A stretch of DNA of 37,785 nucleotides from Bradyrhizobium cenepequi (GCF_020329485.1 NZ_JAGKJI010000062.1:1-37785), one strand, 5' to 3'; shown: positions 23,834 through 32,757, counted from the stretch's first letter. Made by a program: numbers and translations. Notes: generated by a model from the letters alone, not told the origin.

Positions 23834-24723
23834 TCCGTGCCCGCACCGAACCGCTCGACCAGGAAGTCGATGAACAGCCGCACTTTGACCGAGAGGTGCC
23901 GGGTCGGAGGGTAGATCGCATAGAGCGTCAGCGGTGGTGCGTGATAATCCGCGAGGATGATCTTCAGCGCTCCGGTGCGGAGTGCATCGCCGGCGATGAA
24001 GGTCGGGAGCAGCGCGATGCCATGCCCCTTCACGGCGACGTCGCGCAGCACTTCCGCGTTGTTCGCGCACAAGGACCATGACGGCTGGATCCAGTGATCG
24101 CCATCCGCGCCCGTCAATTTCCATTGGTTGCCGGTGAGCAGGAAGCCGTAGGTCAGCGCGGCATGTTCACGGAGATCGCGCGGATGGGTCGGCGTGCCGT
24201 GCTTCGCCAGGTAGTCCGGCGAAGCGCACACCACGCGGTCGACTGGCACGATCCTGCGCGCGATCAAGCTCGAGGATTCCAGCTCCGCGATCCGCAAGGT
24301 GACGTCGAAGCCGTCCTGCACGGGGTCGAGCAGGTCGTCGCTCAGCACGAGCTGGAGCTGGATCTTCGGATATTTTCCCATGAAGTCGGCGACCGCCGGG
24401 CCGAGCCGCAGGGTGCCGAACGACATCGGCGCGTTGACACGGAGCAGTCCATGCGGCGTCGATTGCGCCTGCGACACCGCCTGATCCGCCGCGTCGAGTT
24501 CGGACAGGATCGAGAGCGCGCGCTCGAAATAGATCTGGCCGCTCTCATTGGTGCTGACATGGCGGGTGGTGCGGTTGAGGAGCTGCACGCCCAGGCTTTC
24601 TTCGAGCTCCGCCACATATTTGCTGACCGCGGAGCGGGAGAGCCGAAGCTGCCGGCCAGCCTCGGCAAAACTGCCGGTCCCCACGACCTTCACGAACGCC
24701 CGCAAGCTCGCGACCTTGTCCAT
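23830..24723 (-). CDS. LysR-family transcriptional regulator
   Basis: This 297-residue LysR protein has an N-terminal HTH (VASLRAFVKVVGTGSFAEAG, RQLRLSRSAVSKYVAELEES, LGVQLLNRTTRHVSTNESG) and a substrate-binding domain from about residue 90 (GLLRVNAPMSFGTLRLGPAV). The pattern is that of the CrgA/DsdC-like group often found beside oxidoreductase or quinone-stress genes. GGAGG precedes the ATG. It is divergent from the ring-cleaving dioxygenase at 24855 across 131 bp and is the obvious candidate to control it. It ends tail-to-tail with the hydrolase gene, overlapping 4 bp. Confidence 0.92.
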   Translation of the reverse strand: MDKVASLRAFVKVVGTGSFAEAGRQLRLSRSAVSKYVAELEESLGVQLLNRTTRHVSTNESGQIYFERALSILSELDAADQAVSQAQSTPHGLLRVNAPMSFGTLRLGPAVADFMGKYPKIQLQLVLSDDLLDPVQDGFDVTLRIAELESSSLIARRIVPVDRVVCASPDYLAKHGTPTHPRDLREHAALTYGFLLTGNQWKLTGADGDHWIQPSWSLCANNAEVLRDVAVKGHGIALLPTFIAGDALRTGALKIILADYHAPPLTLYAIYPPTRHLSVKVRLFIDFLVERFGAGTD

Positions 24724-24854
24724 CGTGCCTCCGGATCATTGTCCTCAAATCGTAGACAGAGGCGCCATGAAAGCATGAATTGTTCTCGGAATGTAGCGGG
24801 CCAATATCGAAGCCAACGAGCCCGTCGGGGCTCTGGAGTTCAGGAGGAAAGATC

Positions 24855-25790
24855 ATGTCCGGTATCCACCATGTCACCGCCGTCGCCGGCAACCCATTGA
24901 AGAATTTCGATTTTTATACCCGTGACCTCGGCCTGCGGTTCGTCAAGAAGACCGTCAATTTCGACGATCCGACGACCTACCACTTCTACTACGGCGACGA
25001 GGTCGGCCATCCCGGGACCATCCTGACGTTCTTCCCCTGGGAGAGCGCGCCGGCCGGCCGCCGTGGCGTTGGCGAGACCCATCAGACCGCCTTCCGCGTG
25101 CCGGCACGCTCGCTCGGCTATTGGGTGCAGCGCTTCGTCCAGAAGGGCATTTCCCACCAGCCGCTTGAGAAGCGCTTTGGTGAGTCGGTTCTGCCGTTCA
25201 GCGATCCCGACGGCATGGCGCTCGCCCTGGTCGGCATTCCCGGCGCGGAAGACGAGCCGGCCTGGAGCAATGGCGATGTTCCGGCCGAGCACGCGATCCG
25301 CGGTTTCCACGGCGTGACCTTGCTGCTCGAGAGTGCGGCGAAGACTGCCGCCATCCTCACCGATGTGTTCGGCTTCCGCGAGATCGCGCGCGAGGGCTCT
25401 GTGATCCGCTTTGCCGCTCCCGGTGACGTCAAGGGAAGCATCGTCGACATCTACGAGGCCAAGGGCTTCCTGCGTGGTCGCCAGGGCGTCGGCTCGGTGC
25501 ATCACATCGCCTTCCGCGCGGCCGACGATGCGGAGCAGGGCCAGATGGCGCAGAAGCTCGTTGCGGCGCATGGCCTGCATCCGACTGAGCAGAAGGATCG
25601 CAATTACTTCCGCTCGATCTACTTCCGCGAGCCCGGCGGCGTGCTGTTCGAGATCGCGACCGATATTCCCGGCTTTGCGGTCGACGAACCCGTCGAGAGC
25701 CTCGGCCACGCGCTGAAGCTGCCAGCGTTCCTCGAGCGGCATCGCAGGGAGATCGAAAGCGTGCTGCCTGATTTGGGAGAAGTCGCATGA
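24855..25790 (+). CDS. Ring-cleaving dioxygenase of the VOC/glyoxalase superfamily (MhqO-like)
   Basis: This 311-residue protein has two VOC modules: the first starts GIHHVTAVAGNPLKNFDFYT with YHFYYGDEVGHPGTILTFFP, the second starts IRGFHGVTLLLESAAKTAAI with VGSVHHIAFRAADDAEQG and ends with the Glu ligand near REPGGVLFEIATD. The His/Glu metal site of extradiol-type dioxygenases is visible. MhqO-type proteins are linked to hydroquinone and catechol resistance. A strong AGGAGGAAAG precedes the ATG. Its stop overlaps the start of the next gene by ATGA, a translational coupling that matches the mhqO-mhqD pair. Confidence 0.9.
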   Translation: MSGIHHVTAVAGNPLKNFDFYTRDLGLRFVKKTVNFDDPTTYHFYYGDEVGHPGTILTFFPWESAPAGRRGVGETHQTAFRVPARSLGYWVQRFVQKGISHQPLEKRFGESVLPFSDPDGMALALVGIPGAEDEPAWSNGDVPAEHAIRGFHGVTLLLESAAKTAAILTDVFGFREIAREGSVIRFAAPGDVKGSIVDIYEAKGFLRGRQGVGSVHHIAFRAADDAEQGQMAQKLVAAHGLHPTEQKDRNYFRSIYFREPGGVLFEIATDIPGFAVDEPVESLGHALKLPAFLERHRREIESVLPDLGEVA

Positions 25791-26437
25791 CGAAAGAGAC
25801 ACCCTTTGTCTATCGGTTCGTGCCGGCAGGAGGGGCGAGCGCTCCGCCCCTCCTGCTGCTCCACGGCACTGGCGGCGACGAAAACGATCTGGTTGATCTC
25901 GGACGGATGCTGTCGCCGGATTCGGCGTTGCTGTCGCCGCGCGGCCGCGTGCTCGAGAACGGGATGCCCAGATTTTTCCGCCGTCTTGCGGAAGGGGTGT
26001 TCGACGAGGACGACGTTCGGCGGCGCGCCGTCGAACTGGCTGACTTCGTTGACGAGACGCGCCAGCGTCTCGGCATCGGGGCGCCGGTGGCGGTGGGCTA
26101 TTCCAACGGCGCCAACATCGCCGCAGCCATGATGCTGCTTCGCCCCGGCACGCTTTCGGGCGCGGCGCTGCTGCGCGCGATGGTCCCGCTGCCCGATCCA
26201 CCTCACGCTGACTTGCGCAGTGTCTTGGGCGGCGTGCCGGTGCTGATCGCCTCGGGACAGATGGATCCGATCGTGCCGACCTCCAACTCGGCGAAACTTG
26301 CGGAGATGCTGCTCGAGGCCGGCGCCGATGTCACGTACCGGACCCTGCCGGTCGGCCATCAACTCTCGCAGGCAGACGTCGTGCTCACGCGCGATTGGCT
26401 GGAGCGGGTGAAAAAGCGAACGGTTCAGTCCGCGTAA
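25787..26437 (+). CDS. Carboxylesterase / phospholipase-like alpha/beta hydrolase (MhqD-like)
   Basis: This 216-residue alpha/beta hydrolase has the oxyanion region LLLLHGTGGDENDLVDLGRM, the nucleophile elbow GYSNGANIAAAMM (Ser in G-Y-S-N-G), the Asp region ASGQMDPIVPTSNSAKL and the His in PVGHQLSQAD. The set resembles YpfH/MhqD esterases. It overlaps the dioxygenase stop by 4 bases and so is translationally coupled to it. In Bacillus, mhqO and mhqD also sit in one operon for quinone detoxification, there under a MarR-type regulator; here a divergent LysR takes that place. Confidence 0.92.
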   Translation: MTKETPFVYRFVPAGGASAPPLLLLHGTGGDENDLVDLGRMLSPDSALLSPRGRVLENGMPRFFRRLAEGVFDEDDVRRRAVELADFVDETRQRLGIGAPVAVGYSNGANIAAAMMLLRPGTLSGAALLRAMVPLPDPPHADLRSVLGGVPVLIASGQMDPIVPTSNSAKLAEMLLEAGADVTYRTLPVGHQLSQADVVLTRDWLERVKKRTVQSA

Positions 26438-26453
26438 GAATGTGGGCGCTGCT

Positions 26454-28511
26454 TCACGCGGCGCCCGCATGCTTCCGCAGATGATTGTCCGCAAAGGCGA
26501 GATACCACTCCAAACATCCCGGATTGGCCATTGCGTCCTTGTTGATGACCTTCTCTAGCGGGTGGCCGAGCAGGAGCTTCTTGATCGGCAGCTCCTGCTT
26601 CTTGCCCGATAGCGTGCGCGGGATTTCGGGCACCGCGAAGATCTCGTTGGGCAGCAAGCGGCGGGACAGGCCCATTTCGATCGCCTTGTTGATCCGTGCC
26701 TTCATCGCCTCGTCGAGCGCGATGCCGTCGCGCAGCACCACGAACAGCGGCATATAGCTTTCGCGCCCGAGATACTCGAGGTCGACGACCATCGAATCCA
26801 GGATCTCCGGCAGCGCCTCGATCGCCGAGTAGAGTTCGCTCGTCCCCATCCGCAGACCGTGCCGGTTGATGGTCGCATCGCTCCGGCCAAAGATCACGCA
26901 GGAGTCGTCGGCGGCGATCTTCAGCCAGTCGCCATGCCGCCACACCGGACCGCGTCCGCTGCCATCGAAATTATCCGGATAGGTCTCGAAATAGCTGGCG
27001 CGGTAGCGCGCGTCATCAGGATCGTTCCAGAAGCGCAGTGGCATCGACGGCAGCGGCTCGGTGCAGACGAGCTCGCCGACCTCGTCGATCACGGCGCGTC
27101 CCTGCTCGTTGAATGCCTCCACGGCGCAGCCCAATATCCGGCATTGCATCGTGCCCGGCGTCTGCGGCAACTCCCTGTTGCCGCCGATAAAGGCGCCGGC
27201 GAAGTCGGTGCCGCCGGAAATGTTCGCCCACCACATGTCCGCCTGCGCAGCGTTTCCATTGACCTTTGCAAGCGCCGCGAAGCGCTGGTTGAACCAGGCT
27301 TGCGTGTCGGCGCTCAGGGGCGATCCGGTCGAGCCGAGCGTGCGCAGGTGCGAGAGATCGCCGACGGGGGCGAGATCGATCTCGGCTTTCGTGCAATTGG
27401 CAAAGAACGCCGCGCCGGCGCCGAACACCGTCACTCTGGCGTCGGCCACGAAGCGCCACAGCGTCGCCCAGTCCGGCTTATCCTTTGATCCGCCGGGGCT
27501 GCCGTCGAAGATGCAGCAGGTGGTGCCATTCAGAAGGCCGTTGACCTGGCAGTTCCACATGATCCAGCCGGTCGAGCTGTACCAATGGAAGCGCTCGCTG
27601 AGCGAGTTCGGCTGATAGCTGCAGCCGATGTCGTTGTGCAGCGTGTTCAGCGGCAGCACCACGATGATGATGCCACCATGGCTGTGCACGATAGGCTTCG
27701 GCAATCCGGTAGTGCCGCTGGAATAGACGATCCAGAGCGGATGATCGAACGGCAGCCACACCGGCTCGAACGCATCGATCGCGGGACCCTTGGCAGCGAG
27801 GATCTCCGAAAGCCGCTGGTCCGGCGACGCGGCGCTTGCCGCTGCGTCGCTGTGCAGGATGACATGCTCGACGCTCGGCAGCGAGCACCGCAGCTCGTCG
27901 ATCACAGCGCGGCGGTCGTGCCGCCGGCCGGCATAGGTGACGGCATCGCAGGCGATCAGCACCTTTGGTTCGATCTGCTTGAAGCGATCGATCACCGCCG
28001 GCGCCGCCATATCGGGCGCGCAGACACTCCAGATCGCGCCGAGACTCGCGGCGGCGAGGAAGGCGATGATCGTCTCGGGGATGTTCGGCAGATAGGCCGC
28101 GACGCGGTCGCCGGGCTTGACGCCTTTCTCCCGCAGGTGAATCGCAAGCGCGGCGGCCTGTCGCCGCAGTTCAGGCCAGCTCGTTTCCTGCAGCACGCCA
28201 TCTTCGCCGCTGCTCACGATCGCCGGCATGCCCGTGGCATCGGCGGCTTCGACGTGCCGGAACACCTGCTGGGCGTAATTGACGGAGGCGCCGGGAAACC
28301 AGACCGCGCCCGGCATCTTCCGCTCCGCCAGCACCGCGCGGTGCAGTGTCGGCGAGCGCAGGTCGAAATAGTCCCAGATGCTCTGCCAGTAGGCGTCAAG
28401 GTCGCGCACCGACCACTGGCGCATCTCCTCAAAGCTGGAAAAGCTCAGGCCGCGCTGCTCTTTGAGCCAGCGACGATAGAGGGCGATCTGCGGAACGTAA
28501 GGTGCGGTCAT
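26454..28511 (-). CDS. Acetoacetyl-CoA synthetase
   Basis: This 685-residue protein has the length and motifs of acetoacetate-CoA ligase: N-terminal WDYFDLRSPTLHRAVLAERK and MPGAVWFPGASVNYAQQVFR, the P-loop YSSGTTGLPKPIVHSHGG, WYSSTGWIMWNCQVNGLLNG, INRHGLRMGTSELYSAIEAL and the catalytic-lysine end LSGKKQELPIKKLLLGHPLE. It makes acetoacetyl-CoA from acetoacetate and ATP, feeding ketone-body or poly-hydroxybutyrate metabolism, important in rhizobia. The gene symbol is left blank because names differ among genera. The ATG at 28511 has no strong Shine-Dalgarno. It is convergent with the mhqD-like gene. Confidence 0.93.
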   Translation of the reverse strand: MTAPYVPQIALYRRWLKEQRGLSFSSFEEMRQWSVRDLDAYWQSIWDYFDLRSPTLHRAVLAERKMPGAVWFPGASVNYAQQVFRHVEAADATGMPAIVSSGEDGVLQETSWPELRRQAAALAIHLREKGVKPGDRVAAYLPNIPETIIAFLAAASLGAIWSVCAPDMAAPAVIDRFKQIEPKVLIACDAVTYAGRRHDRRAVIDELRCSLPSVEHVILHSDAAASAASPDQRLSEILAAKGPAIDAFEPVWLPFDHPLWIVYSSGTTGLPKPIVHSHGGIIIVVLPLNTLHNDIGCSYQPNSLSERFHWYSSTGWIMWNCQVNGLLNGTTCCIFDGSPGGSKDKPDWATLWRFVADARVTVFGAGAAFFANCTKAEIDLAPVGDLSHLRTLGSTGSPLSADTQAWFNQRFAALAKVNGNAAQADMWWANISGGTDFAGAFIGGNRELPQTPGTMQCRILGCAVEAFNEQGRAVIDEVGELVCTEPLPSMPLRFWNDPDDARYRASYFETYPDNFDGSGRGPVWRHGDWLKIAADDSCVIFGRSDATINRHGLRMGTSELYSAIEALPEILDSMVVDLEYLGRESYMPLFVVLRDGIALDEAMKARINKAIEMGLSRRLLPNEIFAVPEIPRTLSGKKQELPIKKLLLGHPLEKVINKDAMANPGCLEWYLAFADNHLRKHAGAA

Positions 28512-28623
28512 TGCTCTCTGACTTGCATCGCGGCGGGAAGCGCCGCTCGAACGAAAGCCCTACCACAACGGAACCCGCGCGGAAATGTCATCGCCCGGTG
28601 CCGCACGTATGCGGTCGACGGCC

Positions 28624-30519
28624 TCAGCCCCGCGCGAAGACCAAAAGCCCGTTTGCCGGAATCGTCAATGCCGCCGACGCCGGCAGGCCGTGCAGCGGCG
28701 GGCCGTCGGCGTGCACGCTGCCATCGGCGGTGACGGTCACCTCACGGTCGTAGATGTCGCTGTTGAACACCTGGCGCCAGCGGCCTGCAGCGGGAAAGCC
28801 GAGCGCGTAGTTGTGGAGCGGGCTTTCGTTGAGGCTGCAGACCACCACGGCGTCGCCGCCGTCGCGCTCGACCCAGCGCTGGAACGCCAGCACGCGGTTG
28901 TCGTCGTGGACATGAATGACCGCGCAGCCTTCGCCGCGCAGCCCCGGCATTGTCAGCCGCAGGCCGATCAGGTCGCTGGCGAAGCGCAGGAAGCCGGCCA
29001 TCACCTCATCGCCACGGTCGAATGCCGCCCAGTCGATTTCGGTATCGGCGCTCGGCGTGTCGCTCCATGGCTTCGAAGCCAGCATCTCCTGGCCCATGAA
29101 CAGCATGGGAATGCCCGGCGCGGTCAGCAGCAGCCCAAGCGCGACGCGGCTGCGGCTGCGCGCATGCCAGGATCTCGGATTGCTGCCGTCGGCGAGCGCC
29201 GCGATCCGCTCGTCGCGTCCCGCATAGACGATGTCGTGGTTCTCGATCGCATGCACCGCGCGCCAGCGGTCGCGCAGGCTCACCGCGGCGATCGCGTCCG
29301 CGATCGCTGACATCGGCACGCGCGCGGTGGCGCCCTGCGACGCCTTCGCAATTGCCGCCCGCACGCTGTTGCGGACGCCGTCGCTCCACGTGGCGTCGAA
29401 GCCCGCGCCGTCCTCGCTGCGATCCTTCACGATCCACGCATTGACCGGCCAGTATTCGGCGATCTGGATCGCCTCGGGCTTTTGGGCGCGCAATGTCGAG
29501 GTCAGGTCCTGGCAGGTGGCCCAACCGCCGAAGCGGTCGATCACGCTGACTTCGTCGAAGCGGAAGCCGTCGATCCGATACTCCTCATAGAGGAACGCGG
29601 CGTTGTCGATCAGGAATTGTTTGACACCATTGTTCCAGAACGCGAACACCAGCCCGCCTGCCCAGCCCTGGTCGGTGAAATAGAGGCTGTTGTTGTTGTC
29701 GCCGGGCACGTGGCGGTCGAGGAACCACAAGCTCTTGTCGTCGAACCCGCCGCCGGCGTGGTTGTAGACGACGTCGAAGATCACAGCGATGCCATGGACA
29801 TGGCAGACGTCGATCAGCGCGCGGAGCTGGTCGTCGGTGTGCCTGAGGGTGTCGATGCCGGCATAGGGCGCGTGGCCGGCCGCCCGCAGGATGGCATTGG
29901 TGCGATCGACATAGCGGGTTAGCTTTGCTTCGTTGGCCTCGGCATATTGGTTCTCGGGGCTATAGAGGTCGACGCCATTATAGCCCATGCTAAACGTGGT
30001 CGGGAATTCCTGGATCGGCAACAGTTCGATGGCGTTGACGCCGAGCGCGACCAGGTGCGGCACGCGCTCGATCACGTCGAAGAACTTGCCATCCCCGTTT
30101 TCCGGATGCGGCGCGAATGTGCCGACGTGAAGCTGGTAGACGATGAGATCGTTGAATGCCGGCGGCACGAAGCGCTCGAGGTGCCAGGGAAATCGCCCGG
30201 CATCGCGTAGCACCGAATTGCAGGCGGGAAAGGACGGTTGCAAGCTCAACAGCCGCGCCCGCGGATCGCGCTTGAAGCCGGACGAGCCGACGCCCTCGAC
30301 ATAGAACAAATAGGCGTCGCCGTCCTTCAGGTCAGGTACGAAGCACGCCCAGTGCCCGCCGCCGATCTCTGACATCAGCGAACTGGCATCCTGCCTCCAA
30401 CCGTTGAAGTCGCCGGACACATGGACCGCGCTGGCGCGCGGCGCCCACACCCGGAATGTCGCCCCGCCAGGTACGAGTGTGCCGCCCATGGGCGCGCGGG
30501 TGAGGTCCGGCTCAAGCAT
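28624..30519 (-). CDS. GH13 alpha-amylase-family enzyme with N-terminal CBM48 (glycogen branching or malto-oligosyltrehalose type)
   Basis: This 631-residue protein starts with a CBM48-like domain (TFRVWAPRASAVHVSGDFNG, about 20-110) and continues into a GH13 barrel. All four conserved regions are present: DVVYNH (I), FRFDEVS with the nucleophile Asp (II), IAEYWP with the general-acid Glu (III) and IENHDI (IV). A C-terminal beta domain ends ALTIPANGLLVFARG. It resembles glycogen-branching enzymes and related trehalose-pathway hydrolases; the exact bond is uncertain. The ATG at 30519 has AGGGGGAAG upstream. No glg or tre partner is adjacent, which is unusual. It is separated from acetoacetyl-CoA synthetase by 112 bp on the same strand. 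Confidence 0.88.
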   Translation of the reverse strand: MLEPDLTRAPMGGTLVPGGATFRVWAPRASAVHVSGDFNGWRQDASSLMSEIGGGHWACFVPDLKDGDAYLFYVEGVGSSGFKRDPRARLLSLQPSFPACNSVLRDAGRFPWHLERFVPPAFNDLIVYQLHVGTFAPHPENGDGKFFDVIERVPHLVALGVNAIELLPIQEFPTTFSMGYNGVDLYSPENQYAEANEAKLTRYVDRTNAILRAAGHAPYAGIDTLRHTDDQLRALIDVCHVHGIAVIFDVVYNHAGGGFDDKSLWFLDRHVPGDNNNSLYFTDQGWAGGLVFAFWNNGVKQFLIDNAAFLYEEYRIDGFRFDEVSVIDRFGGWATCQDLTSTLRAQKPEAIQIAEYWPVNAWIVKDRSEDGAGFDATWSDGVRNSVRAAIAKASQGATARVPMSAIADAIAAVSLRDRWRAVHAIENHDIVYAGRDERIAALADGSNPRSWHARSRSRVALGLLLTAPGIPMLFMGQEMLASKPWSDTPSADTEIDWAAFDRGDEVMAGFLRFASDLIGLRLTMPGLRGEGCAVIHVHDDNRVLAFQRWVERDGGDAVVVCSLNESPLHNYALGFPAAGRWRQVFNSDIYDREVTVTADGSVHADGPPLHGLPASAALTIPANGLLVFARG

Positions 30520-30742
30520 CTGTCTTCCCCCTGGACACGTGGCGCCGCAAAGGATGAACCCGGCGGCTGCGGCGGGCAATATTGTCGCCCACCACTATTA
30601 CGCGGATGCGAAAACGGAAGACGCGGCTGGGCTCGGGGGACCTGCGGCTCTTTGCGGAAAAGAACGGGGGAAGAGACAACGCGCGGAACCAAAGACCGGC
30701 CCAGCGACTTATTCGCGCAGGCTTTCATCGAGGCTCAAGAAA

Positions 30743-30925
30743 ATGAAGCTGCTGCAGCGTCTCTTCCGGCTGTTCTGGCGGCGCCGGGAGCTGCGCCAAC
30801 CGCCCGTCTATCCGCAACCCTCCATCGATGCCGACGAATTCGCCCGGCTGCTGTGCAGCCGCCGGGTCGAAGATTTGAAGACGCTGGCGACGAAGCTGAG
30901 CCAGCAGCCGAAGGCGCACGCCTGA
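30743..30925 (+). CDS. Possible small basic protein, unrecognised
   Basis: A 60-residue frame begins KLLQRLFRLFWRRRELRQ, a strongly basic, amphipathic start, then a Pro-rich bend and the helix DADEFARLLCSRRVEDLKTL. It is divergent from the GH13 gene. Only a weak AGG precedes the ATG. It could be a real small protein, but there is no family evidence. Confidence 0.4.
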   Translation: MKLLQRLFRLFWRRRELRQPPVYPQPSIDADEFARLLCSRRVEDLKTLATKLSQQPKAHA

Positions 30926-31106
30926 AGTCCTGGTCCGTCGTCTCTCCTGGCTTGCGCGTCCCGCCAAAAAGGGGGCGCAGTGGTTTGTTGTTTGTCGTCA
31001 TTGCAATGAGGCGGTGAGAGCTATGAATTTCCCCTTGCGTTGAGGGGGTCAAAATTTTTTCGCTGCCTCCCCTTGAAACTGGATGGGGCTTTTCCGAGAT
31101 TTTTTT
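30926..31106. other. Promoter region of the heat-shock gene
   Basis: No gene is seen. CTTGAAA (31072-31078) with CCGAGAT (31094-31100) resembles an RpoH (sigma-32) promoter, though the 15-base gap is slightly long. It lies directly before the ROSE hairpins. Confidence 0.4.
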
Positions 31107-31213
31107 CGCCATCCAGCGGATGGCGTCCGGGCGCCTGATGGGTCCGGACCAGGACGGGCACCGGTCGTGTCCGGTGCCGCTCGTATCCAACTTGCTCATT
31201 GGAGGATTTGGCT
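31107..31213 (+). promoter_or_regulatory. ROSE-type RNA thermometer in the hsp20 leader
   Basis: The leader forms a chain of hairpins: a perfect 8-bp stem CGCCATCC/GGATGGCG (31107-31125), an 8-bp stem around GCACCGG/CCGGTGC (31157-31178) and a last hairpin containing TTGCTcattGGAGGA just before the start. In ROSE elements the U(U/C)GCU segment pairs with the Shine-Dalgarno sequence, and melts on heat shock. The arrangement, the sequence and the downstream small heat-shock gene all match Bradyrhizobium hsp leaders. Confidence 0.88.
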
Positions 31214-31669
31214 ATGCGCAGCTACGATTTTGCTCCCCTGTGGCGTTCGACCATCGGCTTCGACCGCCTGTTCGATCTCGTCGATGCCGCGGCTCGCGCC
31301 GGCGAGGACAATTACCCGCCCTACAATATCGAACGGCTCGACGAAGATCGCTACCAGATCTCGGTCGCGCTCGCGGGCTTCTCGCCCGACGAGATCTCGG
31401 TGACGGCCGAGAGTAACGTGGTCACGATCGAAGGCAGCAAGTCCGAGAAGACCGAACGCGAATACCTCTATCGCGGTATCTCCGCGCGGCCCTTCAAGCG
31501 GCACTTCAATCTCGCCGATTACGTGCGGGTGAAGAGCGCCGCGTTCGATAACGGACTTCTGAAGATCGAGCTGGTCCGCGAGGTGCCCGAGGCCATGAAG
31601 CCGCGGCGGATCGCCATCAATGGCGCGCCCGCGAGCAACGTGCAGCAACTCGAAGCGAAAGTGGCGTAA
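31214..31669 (+). CDS. Small heat-shock protein (Hsp20/alpha-crystallin, class A)
   Basis: This 151-residue ATP-independent holdase has an N-terminal arm (MRSYDFAPLWRSTIGFDRLF), then an alpha-crystallin domain at about 33-130: YNIERLDEDRYQISVALAGF, DEISVTAESNVVTIEGSKSE, YLYRGISARPFKRHFNLADY and the signature FDNGLLKIELVREVPEAM. The tail (PRRIAING) replaces the usual IxI/V motif only loosely. It binds unfolded proteins under heat stress. It is controlled by the ROSE leader directly upstream. Two small genes follow on the same strand and may form a heat-induced operon. Confidence 0.95.
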   Translation: MRSYDFAPLWRSTIGFDRLFDLVDAAARAGEDNYPPYNIERLDEDRYQISVALAGFSPDEISVTAESNVVTIEGSKSEKTEREYLYRGISARPFKRHFNLADYVRVKSAAFDNGLLKIELVREVPEAMKPRRIAINGAPASNVQQLEAKVA

Positions 31670-31756
31670 CGCCTGCGCCGCCGCGATGAATGCCCCGCCT
31701 GGCCCGGTGCCGGGCGGGACGGTTGAAACTTGCCTGACAAGCATTGGGAGTAACCG

Positions 31757-32074
31757 ATGATCGATCACACTGACAATGTCGTCGATTTGAATGTCATCCT
31801 GCACCCCGCCTCGGCCTACGACCATCCGCGCGATGTGCTGGCGGATGCGCGACTGTCGACGGCGGAAAAGCGCGCGGTGCTGGCCTCTTGGGCGTCGGAT
31901 GCGGCCGCGGTTTCGTCCAGTCCAGCTTTGCGTGAGCTTCCGGGTGCCAAGACTGCCGTCCGCATCGATGAGGTGCTTGAGGCGCTGTCGACGCTCGACC
32001 CCGATCCGTCGGGATCGCCGGGCGGCAAGCCGTACCGGCGGAAATCGACCTCGCGCGTCGCGCTGGCCGCGTAG
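31757..32074 (+). CDS. Conserved-type small protein downstream of hsp20, function unknown
   Basis: A 105-residue soluble protein, starting IDHTDNVVDLNVILHPASAY, then RDVLADARLSTAEKRAVLAS (helix-rich), SPALRELPGA, KTAVRIDEVLEALSTLDPD and a Ser/Pro/Lys/Arg tail. GGGAG precedes the ATG at 31757. No known domain was recognised. It lies 87 bp after hsp20 on the same strand, a position where small proteins of this type are often found in Bradyrhizobium. Confidence 0.65.
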   Translation: MIDHTDNVVDLNVILHPASAYDHPRDVLADARLSTAEKRAVLASWASDAAAVSSSPALRELPGAKTAVRIDEVLEALSTLDPDPSGSPGGKPYRRKSTSRVALAA

Positions 32075-32098
32075 AGCATATCAGGGGCTGGGGCGACC

Positions 32099-32296
32099 AT
32101 GTTCCGGGTGTTCGCGAAGAATGGCGTAGGCGGCGTCTCCGTCATTCTCGCGACCGCGGGTGCGGCGCTGCGAAAGCTCGAGGAGTTTCGCGACGACGGG
32201 TTTCGCACGTTGTCGGTACACGATGCATCCGGAACGACGATCAGCGAAGGTGAGCTCACCGCCATGGCGCAAGCCGAGCGCAAGGGCGCGTTGTGA
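32099..32296 (+). CDS. Possible small protein downstream of hsp20, function unknown
   Basis: A 65-residue frame with a compact, soluble composition (VGGVSVILATAGAALRKLEE, TTISEGELTAMAQAERKGAL). It sits 24 bp after the 105-residue gene on the same strand, which supports a small hsp20-linked operon. The ribosome-binding site is weak. Confidence 0.5.
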   Translation: MFRVFAKNGVGGVSVILATAGAALRKLEEFRDDGFRTLSVHDASGTTISEGELTAMAQAERKGAL

Positions 32297-32337
32297 CGTT
32301 CCTGCACACGCTCTACGCCGAGCAGGCGTTCCACGTG

Positions 32338-32757
32338 CTACTGCGCCTTCTCGTGCGCGGCCATGCCGACGGCCTTGTAGTCATAGGTCGGATAGAATTC
32401 GGTGCGATAGGCGCCCCAGGCCTTGTCCTCAAGTATGCGATTGACCTCACGGAGTCGCGATGCCGGCAGCCGCAGCGTCACAACCTGGCCAATGCCCATC
32501 ACCACATACCAGCTCACGACCTCGACGCCCGCGGGTGGAAACGCCTTGTAGTAACCCTGCTTCTCGAGCTGGGCGTTGAGCTCGCTGAGCGGGCGTGACT
32601 GATCGTGCTTCAGGAACACCGTGATCATCACCGCATTGTCGGCAGTCGGCGGTGCTGTGCTCTGCGCGGGCGCGGTCTGCGCAGTCGCTGCCGACGTGGA
32701 CGCCAGGGCGCAAGCGAGTGTCGCCATCGCAAGCCATGATCCGGTTACTCGCGCCAT
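32338..32757 (-). CDS. Secreted/periplasmic hypothetical protein
   Basis: This 139-residue protein has a clear signal peptide (ARVTGSWLAMATLACALAS, cut after ATA or AQA about residue 25-27), a low-complexity Thr/Ala/Pro linker and a compact domain: NAVMITVFLKHDQSRPLSEL, AQLEKQGYYKAFPPAGVEVV, SWYVVMGIGQVVTLRLPASR, REVNRILEDKAWGAYRTEFY. The pattern suggests a ferredoxin-like periplasmic domain. AAGGAGG precedes the ATG at 32757. It is convergent with the small gene at 32099; function unknown. Confidence 0.75.
   Translation of the reverse strand: MARVTGSWLAMATLACALASTSAATAQTAPAQSTAPPTADNAVMITVFLKHDQSRPLSELNAQLEKQGYYKAFPPAGVEVVSWYVVMGIGQVVTLRLPASRLREVNRILEDKAWGAYRTEFYPTYDYKAVGMAAHEKAQ

Noticed and set aside
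24840..26201. Long minus-strand open frame (about 450 codons)
   Set aside because: It lies antisense to the dioxygenase and hydrolase, which have full domain motifs and good ribosome-binding sites. The frame has no protein-like pattern; it is a by-product of high GC.
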